Assembly (NCBI GenBank): GCA_955652345.1
Contig: CATPBV010000202.1
Coordinates: forward strand, 1 to 12,963
Origin: an uncultured Solirubrobacteraceae bacterium
GTDB taxonomy: Bacteria; Actinomycetota; Thermoleophilia; Solirubrobacterales; Solirubrobacteraceae
DNA: 12,963 nucleotides
Reading direction: 5' to 3'
A program made the translations under genes and the position numbers. The notes under the pieces were generated by a model. It saw only the letters and a program-made list of their open reading frames with translations. It did not search any database and had not been told where the DNA came from. Positions 1 to 8,800 of this stretch are shown here, in pieces. How positions within the stretch are numbered: the first letter of the stretch is position 1; the number at the start of each line of letters is the position of its first letter.

Positions 1-516
1 CTGTCGATGGGCGTCTACAAGGCGCTGCCGGAGCCGTTCGCGAGGGTCAGCAGCAAGACCGGTGCTCCGGTGGTGTCGACGATCGCGGTGGCCCTCGCGA
101 CCGCCGTCTGCCTGATCGTGCTCAGCCTCCTCTCCAACAACGTCCTCGGCGACTCGATCTCGGCGATCGTGCTGCAAATCGCGTTCTACTACACGCTGGT
201 CGGCATCGCCTGCCTCGTTTACTTCCGCAAGGAGCTGTTCCGCAGCGCGAGCGACCTGATGCTGAAAGGCATCGTTCCGGCGATCGGCACCGGCATCCTC
301 GGATGGGCGCTGGTGCACCAGCTGATCGCGAGCTACAAGACGAGCTTCGGGCTCACCACGATCTTCGGGATCGGCGGTGTATTCGTGATCGGCGTCGGCG
401 CGGTGCTGATCGGCGTCGTGCTGATGCTGCTGTGGAACCTCCGCTCGCGGGCGTTCTTCCGGGGGGAGACGTTCACGCCCGACTGGGCAGCCGAGCACCG
501 CCCCGATCTGATCTGA
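1..516 (+). CDS. APC-superfamily amino acid permease, C-terminal part (5' partial)
   Basis: The reading frame is open from base 1 with no start needed, so the gene begins upstream of the window; the ATG at 7 is probably an internal Met. The 171 visible codons contain about four hydrophobic segments (residues ~24-43, 54-75, 87-106 and 121-145), separated by short charged loops, and end in a hydrophilic tail. The opening stretch MGVYKALPEPFARVSSKTGAPVV resembles the APC-family loop in which an 'ALP..FA.V...TG.P' element precedes a late transmembrane helix, which fits the last four helices of a 12-helix transporter. Proteins of this family import amino acids or related amines by proton or substrate exchange at the inner membrane; the substrate cannot be told from this part. 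A strong hairpin follows the stop, so it is probably transcribed separately from the topoisomerase gene. Family assignment is fairly sure, substrate unknown. Confidence 0.8.
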   Translation: MSMGVYKALPEPFARVSSKTGAPVVSTIAVALATAVCLIVLSLLSNNVLGDSISAIVLQIAFYYTLVGIACLVYFRKELFRSASDLMLKGIVPAIGTGILGWALVHQLIASYKTSFGLTTIFGIGGVFVIGVGAVLIGVVLMLLWNLRSRAFFRGETFTPDWAAEHRPDLI

Positions 517-517
517 C

Positions 518-527
518 CTGGCGCCAG
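518..527. repeat. 10-bp perfect palindrome after the permease stop
   Basis: CTGGCGCCAG reads the same on both strands and starts two bases after the permease stop codon (TGA at 514-516). It stands just before the larger hairpin at 531-568. It may belong to the transcript 3' end or be chance in GC-rich DNA. Confidence 0.4.
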
Positions 528-530
528 AAC

Positions 531-568
531 GGCCTGCGCCGGTGTCGCTCCCAGCGCCGGCGCAGGCC
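531..568 (+). terminator. Strong GC-rich hairpin terminator after the permease
   Basis: GGCCTGCGCCGG (531-542) is the perfect reverse complement of CCGGCGCAGGCC (557-568), giving a 12-bp stem. Inside the 14-base loop, CGCT (546-549) and AGCG (553-556) can pair around CCC with a TGT bulge, extending the stem to 16 bp. There is no downstream U-tract, which is common for terminators in high-GC actinobacteria. It lies 14 bases after the permease stop, so it most likely ends that transcript. Stem pairing is seen directly; terminator function is inferred. Confidence 0.75.
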
Positions 569-580
569 CACGAACGTGGG
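567..580 (+). terminator. Second small hairpin, tandem with the first
   Basis: CCCACG (567-572) and CGTGGG (575-580) are perfect complements around AA, so at least five base pairs with a GAAC tetraloop can form. It shares two bases with the 3' arm of the 531-568 hairpin, so the two probably cannot both fold completely. It could strengthen termination or shape the leader region of the next gene. Confidence 0.4.
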
Positions 581-632
581 CACCGGCTTGGCTGGCTCGC
601 GGAGCCCCGGTGATGCCGTTTGCGTCGGGCGC

Positions 633-638
633 TACCCT
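633..638 (+). promoter_or_regulatory. Candidate -10 element for the topoisomerase gene (leaderless)
   Basis: TACCCT (633-638) fits the actinobacterial TAnnnT -10 pattern. Ten bases separate it from the GTG at 649, so transcription would begin close to that codon and give a leaderless or nearly leaderless mRNA. No clear -35 hexamer is visible and no Shine-Dalgarno sequence precedes 649, which is compatible with leaderless translation. Confidence 0.4.
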
Positions 639-648
639 CCCCGGACTC

Positions 649-2871
649 GTGTCCAAGACCCTCGTCATCGCCGAGAAGCCGTCCGTCGGGCAGCGCGACC
701 TGACCAAGGTCCTGCCCGGCCCGTTCACCAAAGGCGACGGCTTCCTCGAGGGACCCGAGCACGTCATCACCTGGGCGGTCGGGCACCTCGTCCAGCTCGC
801 CGACCCCGATGAGTACGACGAGCGCTTCAAGAAATGGCGGATGGCCGACCTGCCGATCGTGCCCGAGCACTTCAAGCTGGTGATCCGCGACGAGCGCTCG
901 AAGAAGCAGATGAACGTCGTAAAGCGCCAGCTTGGCCGCGACGACGTCGACCTCGTCGTGAATGCCTGCGACGCGGGGCGCGAGGGCGAGCTGATCTTCG
1001 CCTACCTGTACGAGAAGGCAGGGGTGCGCAAACCGGTGAAGCGCCTCTGGCTGAACTCGATGACGCCCGACGCAATGCGGCAGGCTTTTGGCTCGCTACG
1101 GCCTGGCTCCGAGCTGGCATTGCTGGAAGCGGCCGCCCGCTCCCGCTCCGAGGCCGACTGGATCGTGGGGATGAACGCGACCCGCGCAGCCACAATCCGC
1201 TTGCGCTCCTCATTCGACGGCGCGGTCTCGTTGGGACGGGTGCAGACGCCCACTCTGGCGATCCTCGCGCGCCGGGAGGAGGAGATCCGGGCGTTCAGGC
1301 CAGAGCCCTATTGGGTGGTCGATGCCGTGTTCGATCCGGTTGCAGCGCCTACCGGGCGCGTGTACGAGGGGCGCTACCACGCGGGTGCCAACCCACGGAT
1401 CAAGACGGCCGAAGAGGCGACAAAGATCGTCGAGGAATGCCTGCGGCAAACCGGCGAGATCACCAAGCTGGAGAAGACCGAGAAAAAAGACCGCGCGCCG
1501 ATGCTGTACGACTTGACCCAGCTCCAGCGTGACGCCAACGGCCGGTTCGGGTTCACCGCCCGCCGCACGCTGGCCGCCGCCCAGCGCCTGTACGAGGAGC
1601 ACAAGGCGCTCACGTATCCGCGGACCAACTCGCGCTACCTGACCCGGGACATGATCCCGGAGATCAAGCCGATCGCACGGCTCGTGGGCTCCCGGCGGGA
1701 GTACGCCGACGCCTCGAAGTACGTCCTCGGACTGGATGTGCTGCCGCTCGCGCGGGTGGTCAATGACGCCAAGGTCGCCGACCACCACGCAATCATCCCC
1801 ACACGAGCTCAGAGCCACCCCGTCGATCGCATGAATTCCGATGACCGGCGGATCTATGACCTTGTGGTCCGCCGGTTCCTTGCGGTCTTCCATCCCGACG
1901 CGGTGTCCGAGAACACCCGGGTCGAGACGACCGTGTCCTCCCGCGTGTTCCGCACCCGCGGCAAGCTTCTACTCGTGCCGGGCTGGCGGGCTGTCTACGG
2001 GGAGACAGCCGATCTCGACGACGGCGGCGCGGAGGACGACGAGGGCCGCGAGCAGCGGCTGCCGAAGCTGGCTCAGGGCGAGTCCGCGGCGGTCCAGGAG
2101 GTCGCCTCGGAGGCGAAGGAGACCAAGCCACCGCGGCGCCACACTGAGAGGTCCCTGCTGGACATGATGGAGACCGCCGGAAAGCTCGTCGACGACGACG
2201 AGCTCCGCGAGGCGATGAAGGAATCGGGTATCGGCACGCCGGCGACCCGGGCGGCGATCATCGAGCGCTTGATCCAGGTCGGATACGTCGAGCGGGACGC
2301 ACGCGCGCTGGTCGTGACCGAAAAGGGACTGAATGTGATCAGGCTGCTCGGCGAGCACGCGCTGACCTCCCCCGGAATGACCGGCGACTGGGAACGGCGC
2401 CTTGCGCTCATCGAGTCCGGTGGCGACTCTCGCGAGGCGTTCATGGGAGACATCGTCAAGTTCACCCAGGACACCGTCGGCGAGCTCGATCAGAAGCTGA
2501 AGGACGTGCGGATTCCTCGCGCCCGGCTCGGACCGTGCCCGGTATGCGGTCACGAGATCGTCGAGAATCGCAAGGGCTACTCGTGCTGGTCGCGCGACGA
2601 CCCCGGGTGCGGGTTCGTCATCTGGAAGGCCAAGGCGGGCAAGCAGCTGCCGATCGCGGTCGCGCGAGAGCTGATCAAGACCGGCAGGACCGAGAAGCCG
2701 GTCACAGGCTTCAAGGGGCGCTCCGGGAAGAGCTTCCGCGCGCGTCTCGCTCTCCAGCAGGCGCCCGAGGGCAAATGGCGCGTGGAGTTCGACGAGCCAT
2801 GGGCCCGTGAGGGTGCCGAGCCGGTCGTCCGGGAGGGCGAGACGGAGGAGGAGCAGCCCGCGGCAGCTTGA
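649..2871 (+). CDS. topB: DNA topoisomerase III-like type IA topoisomerase
   Basis: Type IA enzymes cut and rejoin one DNA strand through a 5'-phosphotyrosine and pass another strand through; Topo III types mainly decatenate and act on recombination intermediates. From the GTG at 649 the protein has 740 residues. A Toprim domain opens it, with E9 in 'VIAEKPS' and 'CDAGREGE' at 107-114. The catalytic tyrosine is Y323 in TYPRTNSRYL, and 'SLGRVQTPTLAIL' is another family motif. Near the C-terminus a four-cysteine zinc finger (C630-x2-C633, C646, C654) is followed by a Lys/Arg-rich repeat-like domain. The N-terminal block 'GHLVQLADPDEYDERFKKWRMADLP' (25 residues including an internal family motif) is like TopB rather than TopA. 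Start choice: the family begins at 'SKTLVIAEKPS', matching GTG 649 and the TACCCT element. GTG 610 or ATG 613, preceded by GGAG at 601-604, would add 12-13 residues and cannot be excluded. No recQ gene is adjacent. Confidence 0.93.
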   Translation: MSKTLVIAEKPSVGQRDLTKVLPGPFTKGDGFLEGPEHVITWAVGHLVQLADPDEYDERFKKWRMADLPIVPEHFKLVIRDERSKKQMNVVKRQLGRDDVDLVVNACDAGREGELIFAYLYEKAGVRKPVKRLWLNSMTPDAMRQAFGSLRPGSELALLEAAARSRSEADWIVGMNATRAATIRLRSSFDGAVSLGRVQTPTLAILARREEEIRAFRPEPYWVVDAVFDPVAAPTGRVYEGRYHAGANPRIKTAEEATKIVEECLRQTGEITKLEKTEKKDRAPMLYDLTQLQRDANGRFGFTARRTLAAAQRLYEEHKALTYPRTNSRYLTRDMIPEIKPIARLVGSRREYADASKYVLGLDVLPLARVVNDAKVADHHAIIPTRAQSHPVDRMNSDDRRIYDLVVRRFLAVFHPDAVSENTRVETTVSSRVFRTRGKLLLVPGWRAVYGETADLDDGGAEDDEGREQRLPKLAQGESAAVQEVASEAKETKPPRRHTERSLLDMMETAGKLVDDDELREAMKESGIGTPATRAAIIERLIQVGYVERDARALVVTEKGLNVIRLLGEHALTSPGMTGDWERRLALIESGGDSREAFMGDIVKFTQDTVGELDQKLKDVRIPRARLGPCPVCGHEIVENRKGYSCWSRDDPGCGFVIWKAKAGKQLPIAVARELIKTGRTEKPVTGFKGRSGKSFRARLALQQAPEGKWRVEFDEPWAREGAEPVVREGETEEEQPAAA

Positions 2872-2874
2872 GCC

Positions 2875-2903
2875 GGCGCTCGGTGTCGTCGGGGCCGAGC
2901 GCC
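2875..2903 (+). terminator. Hairpin between topoisomerase and addB-like gene
   Basis: GGCGCTCGG (2875-2883) and CCGAGCGCC (2895-2903) form a perfect 9-bp stem with an 11-base loop, three bases after the topoisomerase stop. No U-tract follows. It probably terminates or attenuates the topoisomerase transcript, although the addB-like gene starts only 13 bases beyond it, so partial read-through is possible. Confidence 0.65.
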
Positions 2904-2916
2904 ACCATAGGGGGTG

Positions 2917-5832
2917 ATGCCCTTAACGCTCGTCCTCGGTCCCGCCAACTCCGCCAAGGCCGGCCACGTCCTCGGCGCCTACGCTGCCGCCACGCCCCGT
3001 GGCGCGCTGCTGGTCGTACCGAATGCCCAGGACGCCCGCCACTACGCCCGCGAGCTTGCGGGGCAGCGATCGGTGCTCGGCTCGGTCCTGACGTTCTCCG
3101 GCCTGTGCTTCGAGATCGCCAGGCGAGCCGGCTACAGCGCTCGGCGGCTATCGGCGCTCCAGCGCGAGCGCGTGCTCGTGCGGTCGGTCGAGCGGGCGCG
3201 CCTCCAGCTGCTTGCCGAGGCAGCAAGCCATCCAGGCTTCGTCGCGGCGGCGGGCGACCTGATCTCCGAGCTCGAGCGCTCGCTTGTGACTCCGCAGCGG
3301 TTCGCGTCCGCGATGCAGGCATGGGCGGGCGGCGACGAGCGTCGGGCGGGCTATGCCCGCGACGTGGCCGGTCTCCACCTCTCCTACGCACAGGAGCTCG
3401 ATCGACTCGGTTGGGTCGACGGCGACCTGTACGCCTGGCGCGCGCTCGACGCCTTGCGGGCGCAGGCAGGGCGGTGGGGAGCGGCACCGGTGTTCTTCTA
3501 CGGCTTCGACGATCTGCACGGATTGCAGAGAGATGCCGTCGAGACGCTGTCGAGCATGGCCGGGGTCGAGGTCGCCGTGTCGCTCACGTACGAGGCGGGA
3601 CGGACGGCGCTCGCAGCGCGCGCCGAGGTCGTCGAGGAGCTGCGTCCGCTGGCCGACCGGGTGATCGAGCTTCCCGCGCTCGACGAGCACTACGCGTCGC
3701 CGTCGCGAAAAGCTCTGCACCACCTCGAGCGCTCGCTGTTCGAGCCGGCGAGCGGTGGCAACGGCACCACCCCCGAGCGACGCGAGGCTCGGATCGATCC
3801 AAGCGGCGTCGTGCGCCTGCTCGAGGCCGGGGGAGAGCGCGCCGAGGCGGAGCTGCTCGCGGCCGAGGCGGGAGAGCTGCTGCGAAACGGGATCGCAGGC
3901 GAGGAGATCGCGATCGTGCACCGATCGCCCCGTTCCGTGGCACCGCTGTTCGAGCGGGTGTTTGCGCAGTACGGCGTCGCGCTCGCGACGGGCTATGAGC
4001 TGCCCTTCGCGCACACCACGCTTGGCCGCTCGATCCTGGCTCTGGCGCGCTGCGCGCTGCTGCCCGAGGGTCGCGCACGCGCCGGGGACCTGCTCGCGTA
4101 CCTCCGGGCGCCCGGCGTCTGTGACCCGGAGCTTGCCGACTCGCTCGAGCTCGCGGTCCGGCGTGAGGCTCTGAGGACGGCGGATCAGGCCCGCGCGCGG
4201 TTGCGGCTGCGACTAGCCGAGATCGACGCGCTCCGCGACGCTGTCGATCAGGCGGCGGAGCTGGCTCGTCAGGGCTCGAGGCTCCTGGCCGCTCACGGTC
4301 GTCGGCTTGCGCCCGTGCTCGATGGCGAGGGTGAGCTCGACGCCCGCGCCCTGGCGGCGATGCTTCGCGCCCTCGACGAGCTCGGGGAGCTCGGCGAGCG
4401 GCCAATCGGGCAGGGGTTGATGGACGTGCTGGAACGGCTCGAGGTCCGGGCGGGTACGAGAGCCCCCGGCGCCGTCGTGCTGACGGCCCCGCTCGAGATC
4501 CGCGCACGGCGCTTCCATACGGTGATCCTTGCCGGCCTCCAGGAGGGCGAGTTTCCGCGAGGTAGCGTCCCGGAGCCGTTTCTCTCGCAGGAGCTTCGCC
4601 GGGAGCTTGCGGCGAGCAGCGGTCTGCGCCTCGCGCTGCGCGAGGATGGCCTCGAGCGCGAGCGGTACCTGTTCTATTCGGCCGTGTCCAGGGCGACGCA
4701 CCAGCTGATCCTGAGCTACCGGAGCTCGGACGAGGAGGGGAACCTGGCGCTCGCCTCGCCGTTCGTGGCCGACGTGGCCGAGCTGCTGGAGCCCGGATGG
4801 ATGGAGCAGCGGCGCCGGCGGCTCCTCGCCGACGTCGTGTGGCCAGCCGAGCAGGCGCCGACCGAGCGCGAGCGGGCGCGGAGCCGGACGGACGCAAGCG
4901 CCGTATCGCCGCTCGAGCGGGGGCCGGAGAGCAGGGATCTCAGCGAGATCGCGCTGCGGAAAGTCCGCCATCGCGAGATCGTGTCGGGTGGGGCACTCGA
5001 GTGCTACGGCGACTGTCCCGTCAAGTGGCTCGTCGAGCGCGAGCTTCGCCCTGAGCAGCTGGAGCCAGAGCCGGAGCCGCTCGCGCGCGGAAGCTACGTG
5101 CACGAGGCCCTCGAGGAGATCATGCGAAGGCTGGGAGGCCCAGTCACCGAGGCGTCGCTGGCCGACGCCCTGTCGATCCTCGGGCAGGTCGTCTCCGAGC
5201 TCCACGCGCCGATCGCTCCCGGCAGCGGCGAGGGCGTCCGGAGAGCGCTGCTGCGGGGCATCGAAGCCGACCTACGCAGGTATCTGCATCACGAGGCGGC
5301 CGACGGCTGCGACTGGGATCCCGCCGAGCTCGAGCTGCGCTTCGGTTTCGACGAGGAGGCGGAATCCTTGCCGCCGCTCGATCTTGGCGAGGGCGTGCGC
5401 GTGCGAGGAGCGATCGACCGGGTCGACGTCGATCGCGAGCGCCGGCGCGCGATCGTCCGCGACTACAAGACTGGAGCCACTCGCCCAGCCTTCCAGGGCG
5501 CGCGCTGGTCGGCGGACCGCCGGGTGCAGGTTGCGCTGTACATGCTTGCGGTGAGGGAGCTGATGGGGCTCGAGCCGGTGGCGGGTCTGTATCAACCGCT
5601 CAGGGGCGCCGACCTGCGGCCCCGCGGAGTGTTCCTCGAGGGGACGAGCATCGGAAGCTGCCTGGTGGGCAACGACGCTCGCGACGAGGACGGGCTCCGC
5701 GCCGAGCTCGCGGACGCCTCCGGGCGCGCGGTCGAACTGGCCACGCGACTGCGCCGCGGTGACCTCGCGCCGACCCCGTCCACCTGCTCGCGCGACGGCT
5801 GCGCGTATCCGGGGATCTGCCGGAGCGGATGA
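2917..5832 (+). CDS. addB: AddB-like subunit: inactivated helicase with Fe-S PD-(D/E)XK nuclease
   Basis: This is probably one subunit of a heterodimeric helicase-nuclease that resects double-strand breaks before RecA loading. It has 971 residues from ATG 2917; GTG 2914 is equally in frame and a G-rich run lies immediately upstream. The N-terminus has a degenerate P-loop, GPANSAKAG (8-16), without the usual GK-S/T. Helicase-fold relics follow, such as 'VFFYGFDDLHGLQ', the RecC/AddB-like 'VILAGLQEGEFPRG', and a motif VI-like 'LFYSAVSRATHQLILSY'. The C-terminal nuclease has H729, D834 (GAIDRVD), D849-Y-K851 and Q871-x3-Y875, a complete RecB-family active site. C700 ('GDCPVKW') with C957-x4-C962-x5-C968 matches the iron-staple cysteines of AddB nucleases. 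The stop overlaps the next start as ATGA, so the two are translationally coupled. The helicase half diverges, so AdnA-like or RecC-like descent is also possible; the nuclease call is firm. Confidence 0.87.
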   Translation: MPLTLVLGPANSAKAGHVLGAYAAATPRGALLVVPNAQDARHYARELAGQRSVLGSVLTFSGLCFEIARRAGYSARRLSALQRERVLVRSVERARLQLLAEAASHPGFVAAAGDLISELERSLVTPQRFASAMQAWAGGDERRAGYARDVAGLHLSYAQELDRLGWVDGDLYAWRALDALRAQAGRWGAAPVFFYGFDDLHGLQRDAVETLSSMAGVEVAVSLTYEAGRTALAARAEVVEELRPLADRVIELPALDEHYASPSRKALHHLERSLFEPASGGNGTTPERREARIDPSGVVRLLEAGGERAEAELLAAEAGELLRNGIAGEEIAIVHRSPRSVAPLFERVFAQYGVALATGYELPFAHTTLGRSILALARCALLPEGRARAGDLLAYLRAPGVCDPELADSLELAVRREALRTADQARARLRLRLAEIDALRDAVDQAAELARQGSRLLAAHGRRLAPVLDGEGELDARALAAMLRALDELGELGERPIGQGLMDVLERLEVRAGTRAPGAVVLTAPLEIRARRFHTVILAGLQEGEFPRGSVPEPFLSQELRRELAASSGLRLALREDGLERERYLFYSAVSRATHQLILSYRSSDEEGNLALASPFVADVAELLEPGWMEQRRRRLLADVVWPAEQAPTERERARSRTDASAVSPLERGPESRDLSEIALRKVRHREIVSGGALECYGDCPVKWLVERELRPEQLEPEPEPLARGSYVHEALEEIMRRLGGPVTEASLADALSILGQVVSELHAPIAPGSGEGVRRALLRGIEADLRRYLHHEAADGCDWDPAELELRFGFDEEAESLPPLDLGEGVRVRGAIDRVDVDRERRRAIVRDYKTGATRPAFQGARWSADRRVQVALYMLAVRELMGLEPVAGLYQPLRGADLRPRGVFLEGTSIGSCLVGNDARDEDGLRAELADASGRAVELATRLRRGDLAPTPSTCSRDGCAYPGICRSG

Positions 5833-8800
5833 CGGCGCTCGAGTGCAGCGAGCCGACGGCCGGCGGTCGGGAATGGACCGACGAGCAGCGCTCGGCGATC
5901 GATCGCCGCGAAGGCGAGCTGCTGCTCGCCGCGAGTGCCGGCAGCGGCAAGACATCGGTGCTGGTCGAGCGGTTCGTGAGGGCCGTGCTCGAGGACGGCA
6001 TCGATGTCGGGGCGATACTGACGATCACGTTCACGGAGAAGGCCTCGGCGGAGATGCGCGACCGGATCCGCAGACGGCTGCATGAGCTTGGCGCGGTAGA
6101 TCTCGCCAGGGCGACCGAAGGGGCGTTCATCTCAACGATCCACGGCTTCTGTGCGCGGGTACTACGCGCGCACGCGGTGCTCGCCGGGATCGACCCGGCG
6201 TTCTCGGTACTCGACGAGGCTCAGGCGCGCAGGCTCGCCCGCGGCGCTTTCGACGACGCGCTCGAGCAGCTGGCGACCAGCGAGTCGGGCGTCGTCGAGC
6301 TGATCGCCGCGCACGGAGTCGGGACACTGCAGGGGGCGATCCTCGGGGTTTACGGCGAGCTGCGCTCGAGGGGCGAGCTCACGCCTGCACTGCCCGCCCT
6401 GGAGCCGGCGCCGGATCTCGAGGGACCGCGGGCGGCGCTCCTACGGGCTGCTGCTGCGCTCGCCGCCGAGCTCGATGCTCTCGAGGAGGGGCCCGCGCGC
6501 GTCGCCCAGGCGCTCGAGCGGCTGGCGCGGCGTGACGAGGTCGTGGCCGTCGCCGATCCATGGCCAGGGGATCTGGACCGCCTCGCGCTACCGGGTGGAA
6601 ACGGCGCTGCGCTGAGCACGCCGGCCTGCGCCGCCTACACCGACGCTCTTGGTCGCTTTCGCGAGGCATGCGCCCACGAGTGGGCGGCCGCCGCGCACGG
6701 ACCGCTCGATCGACTGTTGCGGGGGTTCGGAGCTCGATACGAGGAGCTGAAGCGCCGCCAGTCCGCCCTCGACTTCGAGGACCTCGAGCTGCTCACGCGC
6801 GAGCTCCTGCTCGCGGGCGACGAGCTGCGGGAGCGCTACGGCGCCCGCTTCGAGCGGATCATGGTCGACGAGCTCCAGGACACCAACCAGGTCCAGCTCG
6901 AGCTGATCGACTCGCTTGCGTCGGGGAATCTGTTCACGGTCGGCGACGCCCAGCAGTCGATCTACGGCTTTCGTCACGCCGACGTCGCGCTGTTCGAGGC
7001 TCGCGCGCGACGGATGGAGCAAGTGAGCGCGCTCGCCAGGCTCCAGACGAACTTCCGCTCGCGGCGCGAGATCCTCGAGGTGATCAACCAGGTGTTCGCC
7101 GCCGGCGCCGCGGATACGACCGGGGATCAGGACGCGGCCGCGGACGAGCCCTTCACTGCACTGATCGCGGGCCGCCACGATCCCTCCAGCAGCGATCCGA
7201 GAGTCGAGCTGCTGCTCGCCGACAAGCGCGCCGAGTGGGCCGACGACGAGGGCCTCGCTTCCCCGTGGCGGCTCGCTGAGGCGCGGGCGCTCGCCGTCCG
7301 CGTCGGCGAGCTGATCGCAGGCGGCGCTGCGCCCGCGGAGATCGTGGTCTTGACCAGGGCCAGCACCGACCTGCGCCTGTACGAGCGGGCGCTCGAGGAG
7401 CAGGGCGTCCCGACCTACCTGATCGGCGGGCGGGGCTATTGGTCGCATCCACAGGTGCTCGACGTCGTGGCGTATCTGCGGGCGCTCGCCAACCCTCGCG
7501 ACGAAGAGGCGCTGTACAGCGTTCTTGCCTCTCCGATGGTCGGGGTCAGCCCCGACGCGCTGGTCGTGCTCGGCGCGGCAGCCCGCGAGGCCGAGCGCGA
7601 TCCGTGGTGGGTGCTGCGACAGGCGGCAGCGCTACTCGACGAGCTGGAGGAGGCAGATCGGGACGCGCTCGCCCGCTTGACGACATGGTTTGCCGCCGAG
7701 CGCGCAGACGCTCACCGTCACGCGGTAGAGGAGCTGATCGACCGTGCGCTCGAGCGTTCCGGGTACGACCTGGCGATCCTGGCGATGCCCGGCGGGCGGC
7801 GGCGACTGGCGAACGTCCGCAAGCTGATGCGCCTCGCCCGCGAGCACGAGCTGCGCTCCGGCCGCGATCTGCGAGCCTTCCTCGATCAGCTGACGACCGG
7901 CGACGGGTCAGATGCCCGCGAGAGCGAGGCGCCCGTCGAGGGGGAGGCTCTCGATGCGGTCCGGCTGATGACGATCCATCGCGCCAAGGGCCTCGAGTTC
8001 GAGATCGTGTGCCTGGCCGACCTGGGCCGCACCCCGCGCTACGCGGCGGAGCTGATGCAGGTGGGGCGCGACGGGCGCTTCGGGGTCCGGATCGCGCAGC
8101 CCGGCACCGGAAAGCGTGAGCCGGCGCTCGCCTACAAGGCGCTGCGCGATGAACGAGTCGAGGAGCAGGCGAGCGAGGAGCGCAGGCTGATGTACGTGGC
8201 GATGACGCGGGCGAGGGAGCGGCTGATCGTCAGCGGCGCCGCCCGGCTCGATCGCTGGCCCGAGGGAAACGGGGGCGCCCCGATCGGCTGGCTCGGGCCG
8301 GCCCTGGTCCCCGATCTTTCCTCGACGCCTGCGGTGTCGCTGACGCTCGTGGGTGAATCGGACGGCCTGGTCGCTCCTACTCCCCGTACGCGGGAGCTCG
8401 AGCGTCCAGCCCCTGGGTCCGGGACGCTTTGCCGGGTAGAGCGGCCCGGTTCTTCCGTCGAGGTCCTCAGCTATTCCGCGCTCGGGCAGTATCGCCGCTG
8501 TGGGTACCGGTTCTATGTGGAGCGGGTGCTCGGTGTCCCCGCGCGGTCCGGACGGAGCGAGCCCACGCCCGGCGACCCCGTCACAGCGCCCGGGTGGTCT
8601 GCCGCCGAGCGGGGGGTGGTGATCCACGGGCTGCTGGAGCGCCTCGACTTCCGCCGGCCAGTCCCTACGAGCGCGGCGATGATCGCCGCCGCGTGCGAGC
8701 GCGCTGGGATCGCCGCGGGCGCCGACGAGCAGGCGCGTGACCTGACCGCGCTGCTCGGCTCCTTCACCGAGAGCGGGCTGTGCGAGCGTCTTGGTCGCGC

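Noticed and set aside
1210..1893. A 227-codon minus-strand open frame opposite the topoisomerase
   Set aside because: Antisense to the catalytic-tyrosine region of a strongly supported gene and without any motif.
2868..3998. A 376-codon open frame on the plus strand overlapping the topoisomerase stop and the addB-like gene
   Set aside because: The product is dominated by Arg, Ala and Gly without any family motif, and it lies in another frame of a clearly coding AddB-like gene; long open frames of this kind are expected in GC-rich DNA.
3584..4897. A 437-codon minus-strand open frame opposite the addB-like gene
   Set aside because: Low-complexity Arg/Pro/Ala-rich translation with no motif, antisense to a gene with good domain evidence.
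4213..5205. A 330-codon minus-strand open frame opposite the addB-like gene
   Set aside because: Its composition mirrors the sense gene (Leu/Glu/Arg from antisense of GAG/CTC codons); no recognisable domain or start signal.
6588..7448. A 286-codon minus-strand open frame opposite the addA-like gene
   Set aside because: Lies across the Walker B and motif III region of the helicase; its translation is a mirror of sense codons.
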